A stretch of 64,000 nt of DNA. Origin: Welwitschia mirabilis (Eukaryota; Gnetophyta; Gnetopsida; Welwitschiales). Under the pieces are notes generated by a model. That model made no database searches. It was not told the DNA's origin and saw nothing but the letters and a program-made list of their open reading frames with translations. The stretch spans positions 174,577,928 through 174,641,927 of the forward strand of contig JBOZIK010000001.1 in assembly GCA_051453625.1 (NCBI GenBank). The letters run 5' to 3'. The first letter of the stretch is position 1, and the number at the start of each line of letters is the position of its first letter. A program made the translations under genes and the position numbers. This document shows, piece by piece, positions 33,926-46,243 of the stretch.

Positions 33926-35500
33926 TATTGGATAAAATACAATTTTTCAAGCATGAAATAATAAAATGCAGAAACAATGAATATCATTTTCATTGATAAC
34001 ATTTCATTATAATGAATAAAACTTCAAAGCATGTATTAATAATTTAATTAAAATTTATAATTTAAAAGTTAATTAATTACCTTAATTAAACATCACAACT
34101 ATTCATAAGGTGTTTCATTAATGAATCATGTCTTTTCATGTAACTATATGAATTGCACTATGGAGAATCAAATGTGCATAATCCAGTTATAATTCATAAA
34201 ATTCTTAATTTCATTATTTAATATCATTAATATAAAAAGTAATTTATTTATATTTTACAATCTATGTGCTTTCCTATTTCCATTTTATGCTTTATCAAAA
34301 TATTCTCTGCACTCTATTTTACTTTTATAGATAAAGTCATCAAAAGTTCTAATAGCTTTAATTCAATTTAGTTTATGTGTAAAGATAAAATCATGCAAGA
34401 ACATGTAGTTAAATACTAAGGTTGTTATAATGCTTTTAATATTATTTTAACTAATCTTAATGGACCCTATTTCTTTTGGTTTTAGAAATGGATAATTTAG
34501 TTAAAAGGATATCAATGACATTTTTCTATTAAAGTCTCATAAGTCTAAAATTCAGGTTACAAAGTTGATTAATAGTAGATATAATCTAATGATGTATGAG
34601 AAGTTAATACTAACGAAAAGAATTTTGTGATAATGTACTAACAAAAGTCACTAAAATGTACAGTTTGAAATTTGAATGATGACAAAATTTACAAAAAGAA
34701 TGATGAAATTGATCAAATGTGGAAATCTACATTATATAAAAATAGGCATTAAATAGATATCAAACTTATATTATTTTACATATTATCTTTGATAGAAAAT
34801 TTTTCTAGATTCCAAATTTTAGATTCAAAACACATAGTAACTTATTAATAGAAAACATACAAACATATTTCATAAATTTTAGTAACATATTAAACCTATC
34901 CTCTTTACAACTAGTAATGCAAAAATAAATTTAGAATACACCTAGATAAAAATAAGGTCCAATATAATAGATCTTAGAGAAATTTTGATAAATCCATGAT
35001 CCTACATCCTAAATGACTCTATTTTCTACAAAACCATTTTAAAATTTTTTTTTGATAGAAATAGATTTAAAAAAGTATAACATAGAAAAGAATTTTTATA
35101 AAGAAAATAATTCTTAGAAGTGAAAAAAAAAAACTAATTATAATCCTTTGCAATGATGCTAAGACCTTGTTATGCCTTGACTTTTATTATAAATCATGAT
35201 CTTGAAGAATATGCTCTACATTTCAAGATATATGCAACATTAAATAAATAAAATAGGGCATTATACTAAAGAATATTAACCCTAATTATTGTTCTCTCTC
35301 AAGGATTATAGAGATATTTTAGAGTTCATACAATTTAGATGAAAGTTTTAATTGAGATTAAAGTGGATAAGTTTTAAAAAGGATTAGATAGGATAGATAT
35401 TCTCTTTTGAGAGTGAGAGATATATTCGTAAGACAATCTATTATGTAAACCCTAGTTACATAAAAGATATTATACTAGGTACAACTTGGATGGAAAATAA
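33911..35500 (+). repeat. Probable 3' LTR of copia G, end undefined
   Basis: A purine tract (AAGGAAGAG, 33917-33925) is followed by TATTGGATAAAATAC at 33926, resembling copia LTR starts of the TGTTGGA type with TG decayed to TA. This is the expected place, about 150 bases after RNase H. The LTR end and the remaining stretch to about 35,500 are not resolved. Confidence 0.45.
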
Positions 35501-36864
35501 GCAATAAATTATTCACTATAGATTCTATTAACATGCAAAAATTAACATTCTGATCAAGTTATCTAACCAATTTAGCTTAATAGAAGATACTAAAATGACC
35601 ACTTTATCATGAAATTATGTGTTTTATTTTTTTTTAATATTATCTAAGAACCTATCATATTCTTATAACATTTTTAGGACATTTATCTTATTCTAAAGGA
35701 TGTGCTAAAATATGAAGATTATTCAACCTAAAATGTCAATACTATGGTCTAGGTCACTAGTGTTGTCAAACCTTCTAAGTAAGACACTTAAATTTTCATG
35801 TTCTAGACTTGCCATGAAAAATTTAACCAAATGCAATTATGAGCTTAATCAAGTTTTACATAAAAAATAACTAGCATTTTTGATGACATGTGGTGATGAT
35901 ACTAAAAACATGTAGCAGTGACATGTGGTAGTGTTAAGTAAGATGACATGAAAAACACATGATAATATCAGTGATTAGCAGAAGTGGTAGCATCCAAAAT
36001 CTAAGCATTTGACGTATCATAATGATTATCACCTAATGCAAAGGACAAAGACCCTACCTAATACTCTATGACATATTTTATAACTGCTTATCTAGTGTTA
36101 TAAGACAAAGGATTCCAATCACCCCTCACCTCATGCTCACTTATAAAATGACCTTAATCCTTTATTTGTAACATCCTTTATTTTGGCAGTTAAAGCATCA
36201 TAGTTGATGTGGCATTTCGAGTACCTTCTTTGGGAGTGAATTTGTTTGAAGGATAGCTTGAGGAGTTTATACTAACATCTTATTCTTTCATTAATGTAAT
36301 GTGTGTTTTTGATTTAATACAAAGTATTTATTATCTTTTAATTTTGAGTTGCAAATAACTTTATACTTGTAATGCTGAAGAGAAAAATAAATTATTAAGT
36401 TATATTATTACCTGAGTGAATTTCATAGTTAGTTACTTTAAGTCTATTTTGTTTGATGGATTTTAAGTACTTTAAGTCCTTATTTTTCATTCTTATTTAA
36501 GGACTATGAAGGACCAAGTAACTATTGAGTTCATTAATCCTCATATAGTGAATGTAATTATGTCACCTTAACCTAAACCCTTATTACTTGATATTTTAAG
36601 TATGTTTTAAGAATTTGTAGGATATCTTTAGATTGAAGAATTACTAGAGGAGAAATTGAGTTAAACCTTGGAGCTTATTCATCTCCCTCCCTTTCTAAAT
36701 AAAGTTTTAACAATACTCTCTACTCATTACTTTTCTCCTTTCTTTGATTATAATTGCAAGATAATTAAAACTTGTGTAACTTCTATTAAGTTAGCGTAAT
36801 TATACCTATAAAAGAATAATACTAGGTTATCATATAGTTTATTTTAGTTTGATTGTACTATACA
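35500..36864 (+). repeat. 5' LTR of element C
   Basis: Aligns with 44509-45527 and 51441-51741, starting at about 35541. The first 190 or so bases of the 3' LTR have no clear counterpart, so the start may be truncated. It ends in CTATACA. A TATA-like TATAAAAT lies at 36142-36149. Confidence 0.75.
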
Positions 36865-36875
36865 TGAATAGATTT

Positions 36876-36892
36876 TGGCACCATTACTAGGG
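36876..36892 (+). other. Primer-binding site of C
   Basis: TGGCACCATTACTAGGG, versus TGGCGCCGTTGCCGGGG for the Asp-type site of Athila/Tat elements. The differences are mostly transitions. It lies 11 bases after the LTR end. Confidence 0.75.
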
Positions 36893-37780
36893 TTAATAAC
36901 ACAGTAGCTTCTAAGGAGGAATAAAATTTTACTTTCTTGCAAGCCTTTGGTTTAATTTCATTTTACATTTACTTAGTAGGTTTCACTAATCCTCTTTAGC
37001 AAAACCTAAACTGGTCCTTTTTCTTCTTTTCTTTTGTGTGTTCTTTTCATTTATTTTCCTTCTAATATTTGATAGGGATTTCTAATAATACCTGAATTGG
37101 TAGTCTAATAAGATTTTTATAGGTTGCAAACAAATAAGGTAAAAACTAAATTTTGAACTCATTTATTTGTGTTCTTTCTTTTTATTTCCTATAACTTTAA
37201 TTTAGTAGTTTACATTTTTATTTAGTACATTATATAATTTTTTATATAAAATTTTGAAAATGAAAAACATTTAGGATGTCCTTTTCATAGGTTTTGTTTT
37301 AAGTTTTCTATTGTTTTGATTTTGTAAAATTTTTTATCACCTCATACATCTGAACCTATTTCACCATTAACTAGAAACCTATGATTCTTTTCAAAAGCAA
37401 TAACTTTCAACTTAGCCAATGTTGCCATCTTTTTTAATTGGTGCTGATGATGTTTCTACACAAACTTCTCTAAAACTTAAATCAAACCTTCTATAATCTA
37501 TTTAAAACCTACCTCTTATTTGGGCTACTTCTAAAACTTGTTTAAAATCTATTTGAACCTTGCATGCCTTAGATTCAAAACAAATTAGGTAGATTGATTA
37601 GAAACCCTTTTAACAACATGGACCCTAACACTAAAGGAAATAAAAATAGAGAATTCCTTATGAAAACAAACCTCATAAGAACCCTTAAGAAGAGTAAGCA
37701 TCTACATTCCAACAAAATTAAAATGCATAATCTTGTTTTTAATACTCTTTTAGTTTACCCTAATCAAATGAAGAACTAGT
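36893..37780 (+). other. Leader of C
   Basis: Before gag there is only a T-rich leader. The open frame 37594-37779 (MIRNPFNNMDPN start) may be the decayed gag N-terminus, because it runs toward the gag core on the same strand. Confidence 0.4.
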
Positions 37781-38940
37781 AGATAACCTACATGCCTACT
37801 ATTTTAGTTAAGAAATAGCTTGAAACCTTGACTAGAACAAATCATAAAATCAAAACTAAAACAGAAACCTTCCTAAAGCAAGCCCTTTGTGATTATCTGC
37901 AGTCTCAATGCTTAGTAATTTCTTCATGCATAGTACAATTACTAATAGCTCAAAGGTTAGAATTCAAGCCATCCACTGTCTAGTTATTACCTTACTTTCA
38001 TGGCTTAGAATCAGAGAACCTATACTTACATCTCAATAAATTTAAGTGTGTGTTATTAATTGTACTCCAATATCCTAATACCTATGACATCATTAGGCTC
38101 ACTCTTTTTTCATACTTCCTAAAGGGAAAGGGTAAATCATGAATCTACACCCTTCAATCCTTATTAATTAGAATATAATCTAACTTAGATAAAAAATTTA
38201 TCTCAAAATTCTTTCTAAACCAAAAAGTAAATTCTTTAAGATTAGAAATAATGAATTATTAACAAAGAACCATGAGACATTTTTATAAGACTTAGAAAGG
38301 TTTCATGATTTTCTTTAAAAATGTATGCAACACAAATTTGAGTTAAGAAGAAAAATTAGCTTCTTTTACAATGAGTTATCTACAAAAAATAGGAAGTTAG
38401 TTAAGATAATGAGTCAGGGTATTTTCTTTGAAATGACACTAAATGAAGTTTGTGACTACCTCAAAACTATAATAGAAAGCTCTAAAATTTGGAAGAAGCT
38501 AAGTAAAACATCTAGATGTCATCACTTTATTAGGTCCACAAGTATGTTTATGGTACCTAATAACTTTGAAGTAAATAATAGGATAGATAAGTTAACAAGA
38601 GATTAGAATCTCTGTCCATCTTATCCACACCTTTGACCATTAAACCTACATGCCTAATTTGCCATCTTGTATAAGACAACTGAGTGTTTCTCCATTATTG
38701 TATTTTAACACATAGTAAATGACCAAGTTAATGTAGTGGAATAGTAGTGAGAAAATCAAAAAAGTAATAGATATTCCAATACCTACAATCCTAGGTGGAG
38801 AAATCACCCTATTTTTCTTGGAAGCAAGATAACTCATATAGTTAAAATCATAATAATCAAATAAGAAATCCATTTCCTTTTTGATCCTCTCATTCCTTTC
38901 CATTAAACTATTAAAAACCCTCTTCATCTATCTTATTAAA
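37781..38940 (+). pseudogene. Athila-like gag of C
   Basis: Blocks in order are ALCDYLQSQCLVISSCIV, RLEFKPSTV-stop-LLPYFHGLESEN (family LLP-FHGLESENPY-H), LHLNKFKCV, DIIRLTLFSYFLKGKGKS (D-IRLKLFPFSLK-KAK), then IMNYXQRTMRHFYKTXKGF (the I-NF-Q---E-F-E-WERFK stretch) and FYNELSTKNRKL-like remnants (about 38340-38400). The FHGLESEN motif at about 37996-38020 is highly characteristic of Athila gag. There are several stops and at least two frame changes. The zinc knuckle region is not recognisable. Confidence 0.85.
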
Positions 38941-39780
38941 GAAATTATTGAAAAACTTCATGGATACTCAAGCCCAGCTTAACCATGGTCAGATCTAAAC
39001 TCATCATGAGCATGAAAAAACTTTTAATAAACATTCCATCTTATGAAATCTTAAATAGATTGCCCACATTCAAATCCAAATACTTCAATAGATTCTCTCT
39101 TTTTTAAAATGAAGAAAACCTAGAGAACTCCCCATAAGCTCATAGCTAAATTCTAAAGGAGTTAGATTCATAAAAGGATTAAAGCCCACATAAATCAAGG
39201 AGACTAAAGACATCCATCTAAAAGTGGAAAATAATTGAAAAATAAATCCAAGCAAAATACCACTAACAAAAAATTAGATTCCATAGAATATAAAGAGAAA
39301 AATAAAATAAGATAGGAATCTTTTTCTATGTACAAATAAGCTATACCTTTTACCCAATAGCTCAAGACTAATAACATTATTTTAAAAAAATTAAAAGCAT
39401 TAGATATATTCAAATAAGTCAAGGTAAATATCTCTCTCTTAGAAGAAATTAAGCAAATTCCTTTCTATGCAAAGTTACCAAAGGACATATACATGATGAA
39501 AAGGCATATGAACATTAAAAAATAAAGCCTTTTAGCACAATAGAATAGTGCAACTCTCCAAAACCGATTTTTACCTAAATACAAATACCTTGAATTCCCT
39601 ACAATTGCTATTACCATTGGAAGGAAATAACCCAACTAAGTCTTGTTAGACTAAGGAGATAGTATAAACTTGCTTTCCTATGGAAATTACAAAGACTTAG
39701 GCTTGGAAGGGCTTAATAACATTAAAAATAACTCTAAATCACTGGTAAATTCATGAAGACCCCATTAGGAGTTATAGAGG
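38941..39780 (+). pseudogene. Protease region of C
   Basis: The plus strand shows KVNISLLEEIKQIPFYAKLP followed by KDIYMMKRHMN (about 39424-39515), matching the Athila stretch VNIPLL-AIKQ-P-YAKFLKDL-T-KR. About 100 residues later comes LLD-stop-GDSINLLSYGNYKDLG (about 39641-39700), the retropepsin motif LLDLGASVNLLP-SVY. There the Ala after Gly is Asp, and a stop sits next to the catalytic Asp. Confidence 0.85.
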
Positions 39781-41250
39781 ATGTCACTGTTAGGATAGAT
39801 AGCTGTTACTTTCTAGTTGATTTTGTAGTATCAGATATGAAGAATACAATTTATTAATTATTATTCATTATCTTAAGAATTCCTTTCTTAGCAACATCAA
39901 ATGTTTTAATTAATTATAGAAATGGTTTTATGAAAATATCTTTTAGTAATATGATGATTGAATTAAATGTTCTTAATGCTAGGAAATTTCCTTCTAATTA
40001 TGATGGAGTAGGACATGTGGATAGAATAGAAAGTCTTCACAAATAACAGAACCTTTCATGCACAAGGACAATACTTTTGATCTTTCTCAAGAGTAATAAT
40101 TTACACTATTACTTAGGATGAAGCCTCCATTGAGCTTAAGCCTCTTTCTAGTAACCTTAAGTATAGTTTCTTACAAGATGATTATACTTTTCCAAAAGTA
40201 ATCAACTCCTCCCTATGATCATCCCAAGAAACTAAGTTGCTAAACCTTTTGTAGAAACACAAACAAGCAATGGATGAATCCTTTTTAACATTAGAGACAT
40301 TAATCCTAGCATTAGTATTCATCATATTTACTCAAAAGAAAATGGTAAATCATCCATGAAAGCCTAATGAAGAATTAGCTTAACCTTAAAAGAGTTAATA
40401 TAGAATAAAGTAATCAAACTTTTAGATCATGGAATCATCTATCAAATCTTAGATAGTACATGAGTATGTCCAAATTAAGTAGTAGCAAAGAAATTTGGAA
40501 TTACCCTAGTGCAAAATGAACAAAATGAACTTATCCCCACTATACCTATAGTTAGATGGAGAATTTGGATTGACTATAAAAAGCTCAATGTTATTTTTAG
40601 AAAGGATCATTTGCCTCTCCCATTTTTTAAACATATCTTAGAATAACTTGCTAAATATTATTTATCCTATTTTCTGGATGGGTATTTAGGTTATAAAATA
40701 GAAAATTACATCTAAATATCAAGATAAAACCACTTGTTCTTATTCACATGAAGCCTTTATTTATAGAAGAATGCCTTTTAGTTTATTTAATTTCCTTATT
40801 ACATTTCAAGATTATGTGCTTAGAATTTTTTTAGATGTATTAGAATCATGCATTAAAATTTTCATGAATAATTTCTTTATATATGAGGGCTCTTTTAATC
40901 ATTACCATGAAACTTATAACTTTTTCCTACATCACGCATCAAAAAATGCCTTATGTTAAATTGTGAAAAATATCATTTCAAGGTTAATAAAGGCATAGTT
41001 TTAGGATACGTTACCTCTTTAGAAGGAATTCAAGTAGACATTGAAAAAGTTTCATTAATCAAACACCTACCTACTCTACAACAACAAAAAGATATTAAAT
41101 CCTTTATAAGATATGTAGGATATTACATGAGGTCTATTAAGGATTTTTACAAAATTTTCAAATCACTTAGTGACTTCCTAAGTAAAGATATTTATTTTAT
41201 TTATACCCTCAAGTATGAAAAAGTTTTTAATGATATTAAGGAAAAACTTA
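39781..41250 (+). pseudogene. Reverse transcriptase of C
   Basis: Order: VVAKKFGI-like start (about 40480), the -RIWIDYKKLN motif (about 40560-40590), FIYRRMPFSLFNFLITFQDY (about 40758-40815, family FAYRRMPFGLCNAPATFQ), and CIKIFMNNFFIYEGSFNHY, where the catalytic FMDD has become FMNN (both GAT to AAT). After it ENKMLNCEKYHFKV-like, KGIVLGYVTSLEGIQVD, and IKSFIRYVGYYMRSIKDFYK follow family order (KGIVLGH--S-KGIEVD, RSFLGHAGFYRRFIKDFSK). The open frame 40953-41405 covers the last part plus RNase H. Confidence 0.9.
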
Positions 41251-41650
41251 CCTCCACACATATCATTTCATCACTTGATTTGAAATCAGCCTTTAAAATC
41301 ATGTGTGAAGTTAGAAATTATGTAGTTTGTGCTGTTTTAGGACAAAGGGTAGATAAAAAACCAACCATAAACTACTATGCAAGCAAAACACTAAGTGATA
41401 CTTAACTAAACTATATTATCACCAAAAAAGAGCTTCTTGCCAAAGTCTCTTTCTTAGAAAAATTTAGGTAATATTTCTTAAGTTCTAAGGTAATCATCTA
41501 TATAGACCACTTAGCCCTTAGATATCTATTTGTTAAAACATTTTGAAAGCCTAAATTAATTATATAGATCCTACTTTTATAGGAGTTTGATTTAGAAATT
41601 AAGAATAAAAAGGGCTTTGATAATGTATTTCAAATCATCTTTTACAAATA
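41251..41650 (+). pseudogene. RNase H of C
   Basis: IMCEVRNYVVCAVLGQRVDK corresponds to LMCDASDYAVGAVLGQR-DK (catalytic Asp now Glu). After it TINYYASKTLSDT corresponds to I-YASKTL--AQ. The next lines give ITKKELLAKVSF-like and DHLALRYLFVK (about 41400-41540), then LEIKNKKGFDNV (family EIKDKKG-ENVVADHLSRL). This is the usual continuation after gypsy RT. Confidence 0.85.
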
Positions 41651-42090
41651 AATTAAGAAAACATGCAAAAATCTTTTTCCATTAATGATCCATTTCTTGA
41701 TAAACATCTGTTCTCCATATTAGAAATACCTTGGTTCACTGATATTGTAAGTTATTTAGTTTTCAAGATTATTCCTTCTCAGGGAACCTTTAATAAGAGA
41801 AGGAAATTATTAAGTCAAGTTAAATGCCTCTTTTGGAATAGTTCTTATCTATTTAAATATTTCCCAGGTTAAGTAATTTGTAAATGTATCCCTTAATATA
41901 AAATTCATTACATTCTTAAGCATTCTCATTCTAAGGCTTGTAGTGGTCATGACTTTACTAACAAAAGTGTCATAAAAATTCTTCAATCTAGTTTGTATTA
42001 GCCATCCATCTTTAAGAACTTCTATCTTTATTACAGAACTTAAGAAAACTTCTAAAGCGTTATGCATAAACACATGATTTTCTTAAATCC

Positions 42091-42363
42091 CATTCTTATT
42101 GTTGAACCTTTTGATATTTGGGGTATTGACTTTCAAAGGCATTATCCTTCTTCAAATGGACATCAACACATTCTTGTTTGTATCAATTACATCACTCAGT
42201 GAGTAGAAGCATGCACTTATAAATTTTGCATTCTCGTTGTTGAACGTTTTGATATTTGGGGTATTAACTTTCAAAGGCCTTATCCTTCTTCAAATGGACA
42301 TCAACATATTCTTATTATATCAATTACATTACAAGTGAGTACAAGCATGCACTTATAAATTTA
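42091..42363 (+). repeat. 138-bp tandem duplication in C integrase
   Basis: Unit 1 is 42091-42228 and unit 2 is 42229-42363. Both start CATTCT followed by GTTGTTGAAC-type sequence and end TGCACTTATAAATTT. They differ at about a dozen positions, so the duplication is old. It repeats the segment with the first catalytic Asp. Confidence 0.9.
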
Positions 42364-42749
42364 ACAATGCATAAATAATTGTGACGTTCTTTAAAGAAAA
42401 CATTTTAACAAGGTTTAGATGTCCTCAAGTTTTAATTAGTAACAAAGGAACTCATTTTTTCAATAAAGCATTTAACAATCTCCTTGTTAAGTATGGGATC
42501 ACTCATAAAGTTACAACTCCTTACCATCCCTAAACTAGTAGTCAAGTTAAGGTTACTAATAAAGAATAAAGAATATTCTATAAAGAATTATGAACTTAAC
42601 TAGAAAGATTAGTATTTTAGACCTATTAACTAAGTTACAATACACCATTAGGAATGGAAAGGTGTATCACTACCTATTAAACTTGAACATAGAGCATATT
42701 AGGTAATCAAAAACATGAACTTAGATCTTTAAGTACTAAGGAAAAAAAG

Positions 42750-42849
42750 NNNNNNNNNNNNNNNNNNNNNNNNNNNNNNNNNNNNNNNNNNNNNNNNNNN
42801 NNNNNNNNNNNNNNNNNNNNNNNNNNNNNNNNNNNNNNNNNNNNNNNNN
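42750..42849. other. Assembly gap of 100 N with duplicated flanks
   Basis: The 43 bases before the gap (42707-42749) are identical to the 43 bases after it (42850-42892). A 100-base gap is the conventional size for unknown length. The two contig ends probably overlap, so the gap may be artificial. Confidence 0.9.
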
Positions 42850-42930
42850 TCAAAAACATGAACTTAGATCTTTAAGTACTAAGGAAAAAAAGGGCTATTT
42901 AACTTAATGAGTTTGACGAAACACTTATGA

Positions 42931-44304
42931 GAACATGAAAATTAATAAGAAAAGGATGAATAAATTACATGATCAAAATGTCCTTAAAAAAATGTTTTAG
43001 GAAGGAAAACTAGTTTTACTTTATAACTCAAGATTACATTTATTTCTAAAAAAATGGTTTCTAAATGAAATAACTATATCTAATAAAAAACATTTTTCCA
43101 AATGTTGTATTTCTCATTGAAAATAGTAAAAATACCAAGAATTCAAAGTCAATAGTCAAACTTTATCATCCACCCCTTTCATCAACTTATAAATTCATGA
43201 GAGTTATAGACTAGGTTAATGGACTTTAATAAAAATAAATAATAAGTAATCTCACTATTATTTCAAGTAATGGTTATGATTAAATACACTTATGATTTTT
43301 TAAAAAAAATATATGTTTGTTTTAAGTATGATTATTAAAGTCACATTCATTAAGGTCTTCGATTTTGATAAACAATGGATGAAAAGTTAGAGTCTACCTT
43401 CATATTATGTTTTTTATGCTGAAAGACTTCATGGGAATAAGTTTTTCTCTTAATTAGGATAATGGACCAATAACCTCTCTTATATGCATAAAAGAAATGA
43501 ATACAAGAAGAAAAATAATATATCTTTTCCAAAAAGCACATCTCATTAATCACTTAATTTGGTTTAGTTAACTACATTGAGGAAAATAAAAACTTATTGG
43601 TAATGCAGCTTTAATGATCTACATATAACATAATAAATTACATTAGGGCTATAGATGCTCATTCATAATGTAGCACTGACTTCTTAATAAAACAACATGC
43701 TTAACTCTATTTAGATTAAAATGTCATGACACTGAATGCTTAATGTGATTCAAATGATTTAAAAAAATGCATATGCTAGTAGAAAAGGAAAATAATGGAA
43801 ATAAAAAGATGGGAATTGGAGCCTTTTTGAGTTCTATTATATTTAAATTTTATACTTAAGATTTTTTTTCATTTCTTAAATTGTTATACATTATTTTATC
43901 AATACTATTATTATCTAATATTGAGATGTACTAAAAATCACAAAAATGTAATAAGGACATTGACTTAGGTAGGTTATCTCCTTTATTATTTAGTTATGTG
44001 GTTGAGTTCTTTTCCATATTATCATTTTTCAATCATTATCACCCATTCCATATCATCCCCATTTCATGAGACATAACATTATAAGGCATAAACTACTTTT
44101 ATGAATTAACTTTTCATTCAGTATTTTTAGGAAGAAATAAAATATGGTCATCTCTTATTAAACATTTTTTTCATAGCTTGGTTACAATGCTTTACATCTT
44201 TTTATTTTAATAAAAGGACTTATTAAGATTAAATTTTATAAGAATATGTTCCTAAAATTATATTAGTACCTACTTTCAAAAAATTTTAATGACAAAGTTA
44301 AGTT
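42931..44304 (+). other. 3' non-coding region of C
   Basis: Athila elements often have a long stretch or an env-like ORF here. I see no membrane-protein frame. 43350-43553 (minus) is a 67-codon frame without recognisable features. Confidence 0.5.
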
Positions 44305-44316
44305 TTGATTAGGGGG
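44305..44316 (+). other. Polypurine tract of C
   Basis: TTGATTAGGGGG directly before TATAACATCC, the decayed LTR start. Confidence 0.65.
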
Positions 44317-45113
44317 TATAACATCCATTTTTTATTGAATCTTTAATTTTTAATGCCATAATTTTAGAAAATTGGTTATAAAATTTTTAAAATATATATC
44401 ATTTTTCACTCTTAAGTAATTTTTCTTAGATAATTTGTCCATCTTAGTCATTTCATTATGAACTTTTTACCAAGATTCTAACAAAAGTTTGGTTAGAAGG
44501 TGTGTTTACATGTAAAAATTGACATTCTAATGAAGTTGTTTAACTAACTTAACTTAATAGAAGACATTAGAATAAATAATCTATCATGAGATTATTCTTA
44601 TGTTTCTTTTCAATATTATCTTAGGATTTATCATCTTTCCATGACATTTTTAGAACATTCATCTAATTCTAAAGGACATGATGAAGTATGAAGATTATTT
44701 ATCTGAAAGCACTGGTGTCACCATCCAAGTCATCAGCATTGTTAGTCCTTCTAAAGAGAACACTTTAATTTCTACATTTTGGACTTATCATGGAAAAATA
44801 AGCCAATTGTGGTTATGGAATTAATCAGATTTTACATGAAAAATCACTATCATCTTCAATGACATATGGTAGTGATATAAAAAACACATAGCAACTACAT
44901 GTGTCAATGTTAATTAAGATGACATGGGAGACACATGATAATCTTATTAATTGGAAGAAGTATCAACATCCTGAAATTAACTATTAGACTCTTCATTATG
45001 ATTCTTATCTAAAATAAGAGAATAAAAATTCTACATGATGAGCATGACATATTTTATAACCACTCATCAAATGCTAGAAGCTAAAGGCTTTCAACTACTT
45101 CTTACTTATGCTT

Positions 45114-45124
45114 ATATATAAAAG
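45114..45124 (+). promoter_or_regulatory. TATA box in the C LTR
   Basis: TATATAAAAGG. The same position in two other copies of the LTR is also TATA-like (36142-36149 and 5437-5447), supporting a core promoter. Confidence 0.6.
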
Positions 45125-45522
45125 GTCCTTGAGCCCTTATTTAATAGAGTTTTAGAATTCTTGAAGCATCACAGTGGACATGGACTTCTAAATACCTTCT
45201 TTGGGAGTAAACTTGTTTTGGAGATAACTTGATGAGCTCATAATAGCATCTTCTTATTTTGTTAATGTAATGAACATTTTAATTTAGTAAAGATTAGTTA
45301 TTCTCTTTTTATTTCAAGTTGTAAATAACTTTGTGCTTGTAATACTCAAGTAAAAATTCTATTATTAAGTTATATTATTACCTAAGTAAATTTTGTTGTT
45401 ATTTGATTTAAGTCTCTTTTATTTGATGGATTTTTAGTACTTTAAGTCCATTTCATTCTTATTTAAGGCTTATAAAGGAGCAAGTGACTATTAAGTTTAG
45501 TAATCCTCATATTATGAATGAA

Positions 45523-45527
45523 ATTAT
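45523..45527. repeat. Target-site duplication ATTAT (left) of D
   Basis: ATTAT is repeated at 51436-51440. Removing D and one copy restores continuity with the 5' LTR at about 36540. Confidence 0.85.
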
Positions 45528-45940
45528 TGATAGGATTAAGAACCCTAGGCTTTGCATAGGTTCTTTCAAAAACTTATGCCCAAAAATAAAATTAAATCTA
45601 TCTATGCACAATTTACATAAGGAAATAATGGAATCAAGAATGTGTATACAAGAATAAAAAACTGATAGTAAAGAATCAAAAGAAAGAAAAACACAAACTA
45701 TCAATTTTGATGCATGCTTAATTTATAGTGGTTGGGAACTTTCCTTCTCTACTCTCGATGACCAACTTCTCCCAAGTGTGATCTCGAATCTTTGTTACTT
45801 CATAGGTTTTTGCAAGTTCACCTGTAATCCTTATAAGTGGACTTTTACATGCTAAGTCTCAATCTTAACACTAAACTTTTACAAGCTAAGTATTAACCTT
45901 TAATAACAGATTTTTGTAGGCTAAGTATCAACCTCATTAT
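45528..45940 (-). repeat. 3' LTR of D, shortened
   Basis: Similar to 50213-50600 (plus strand TGATAGGATTAAGAACCCT against TGATAAGATTGAGAACCCT). Similarity ends near 45940, so about 800 bp of the LTR present on the other side is missing here. Confidence 0.8.
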
Positions 45941-46243
45941 GTTTTAACCTCATAAATTTCAAAGATACACATATTTTGGTTTATTTTTAATTGAGATAAT
46001 TATTTTAATATTTTTCAAAAATAGGCACAAAATAATTTTATGCTACAATTTGAGAAATACCAAATGATGCAAGGATTATTCTCAAACATATAACTAATTT
46101 TTATTAAAGAAACAAAACCATTACAAGGATTCTAGATGAAAATTAAAAAGTGCTCATCATTTCACAAACAAACATAAATCTCTTTTTTTGATAATAAAGC
46201 AAAAGAAAAAATAATACAACATGATCTAAATGACAAGAAAGTT
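45941..46243 (-). other. Region between 3' LTR and extra ORF of D
   Basis: No motif. Possibly the ORF 3' UTR. Confidence 0.35.

Larger units (their letters stand above)
41651..42930 (+). pseudogene. Integrase of C, with internal duplication and gap
   Basis: FSINDPFLDKHLFSILEIPW, then FTDIVSYLV (about 41663-41760), matches the Athila linker FPDE-L----PWYADIVNYL. DIWGIDFQRHYPSSNGHQHI at about 42113-42175 is the core around the first catalytic Asp (family GIDFMGPFPSS). A 138-bp tandem duplication repeats this block. SNKGTHFFNKAF-like (about 42440-42470) and YHP then SSQVKVTNKE-like (about 42515-42570) are the second Asp and Glu regions. RTPIRNGKVYH and LNLNIEHI (about 42640-42700) precede the N gap. 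The tail after the gap reads KLIEFDETLMRT-like, as in the family. Confidence 0.85.
44317..45527 (+). repeat. 3' LTR of C, first part
   Basis: From the LTR start to the insertion of D. Similar to 35541-36540 and, reverse-complemented, to the LTR copy at 4711-6284. It contains the TATA box TATATAAAAGG at 45114-45124. The first copy of the ATTAT duplication is its last five bases (45523-45527). Confidence 0.8.

Noticed and set aside
38646-38927. 93-codon minus-strand frame
   Set aside because: Antisense to gag of C; no domain pattern.
41849-42073. 74-codon minus-strand frame
   Set aside because: Antisense to the integrase region of C.
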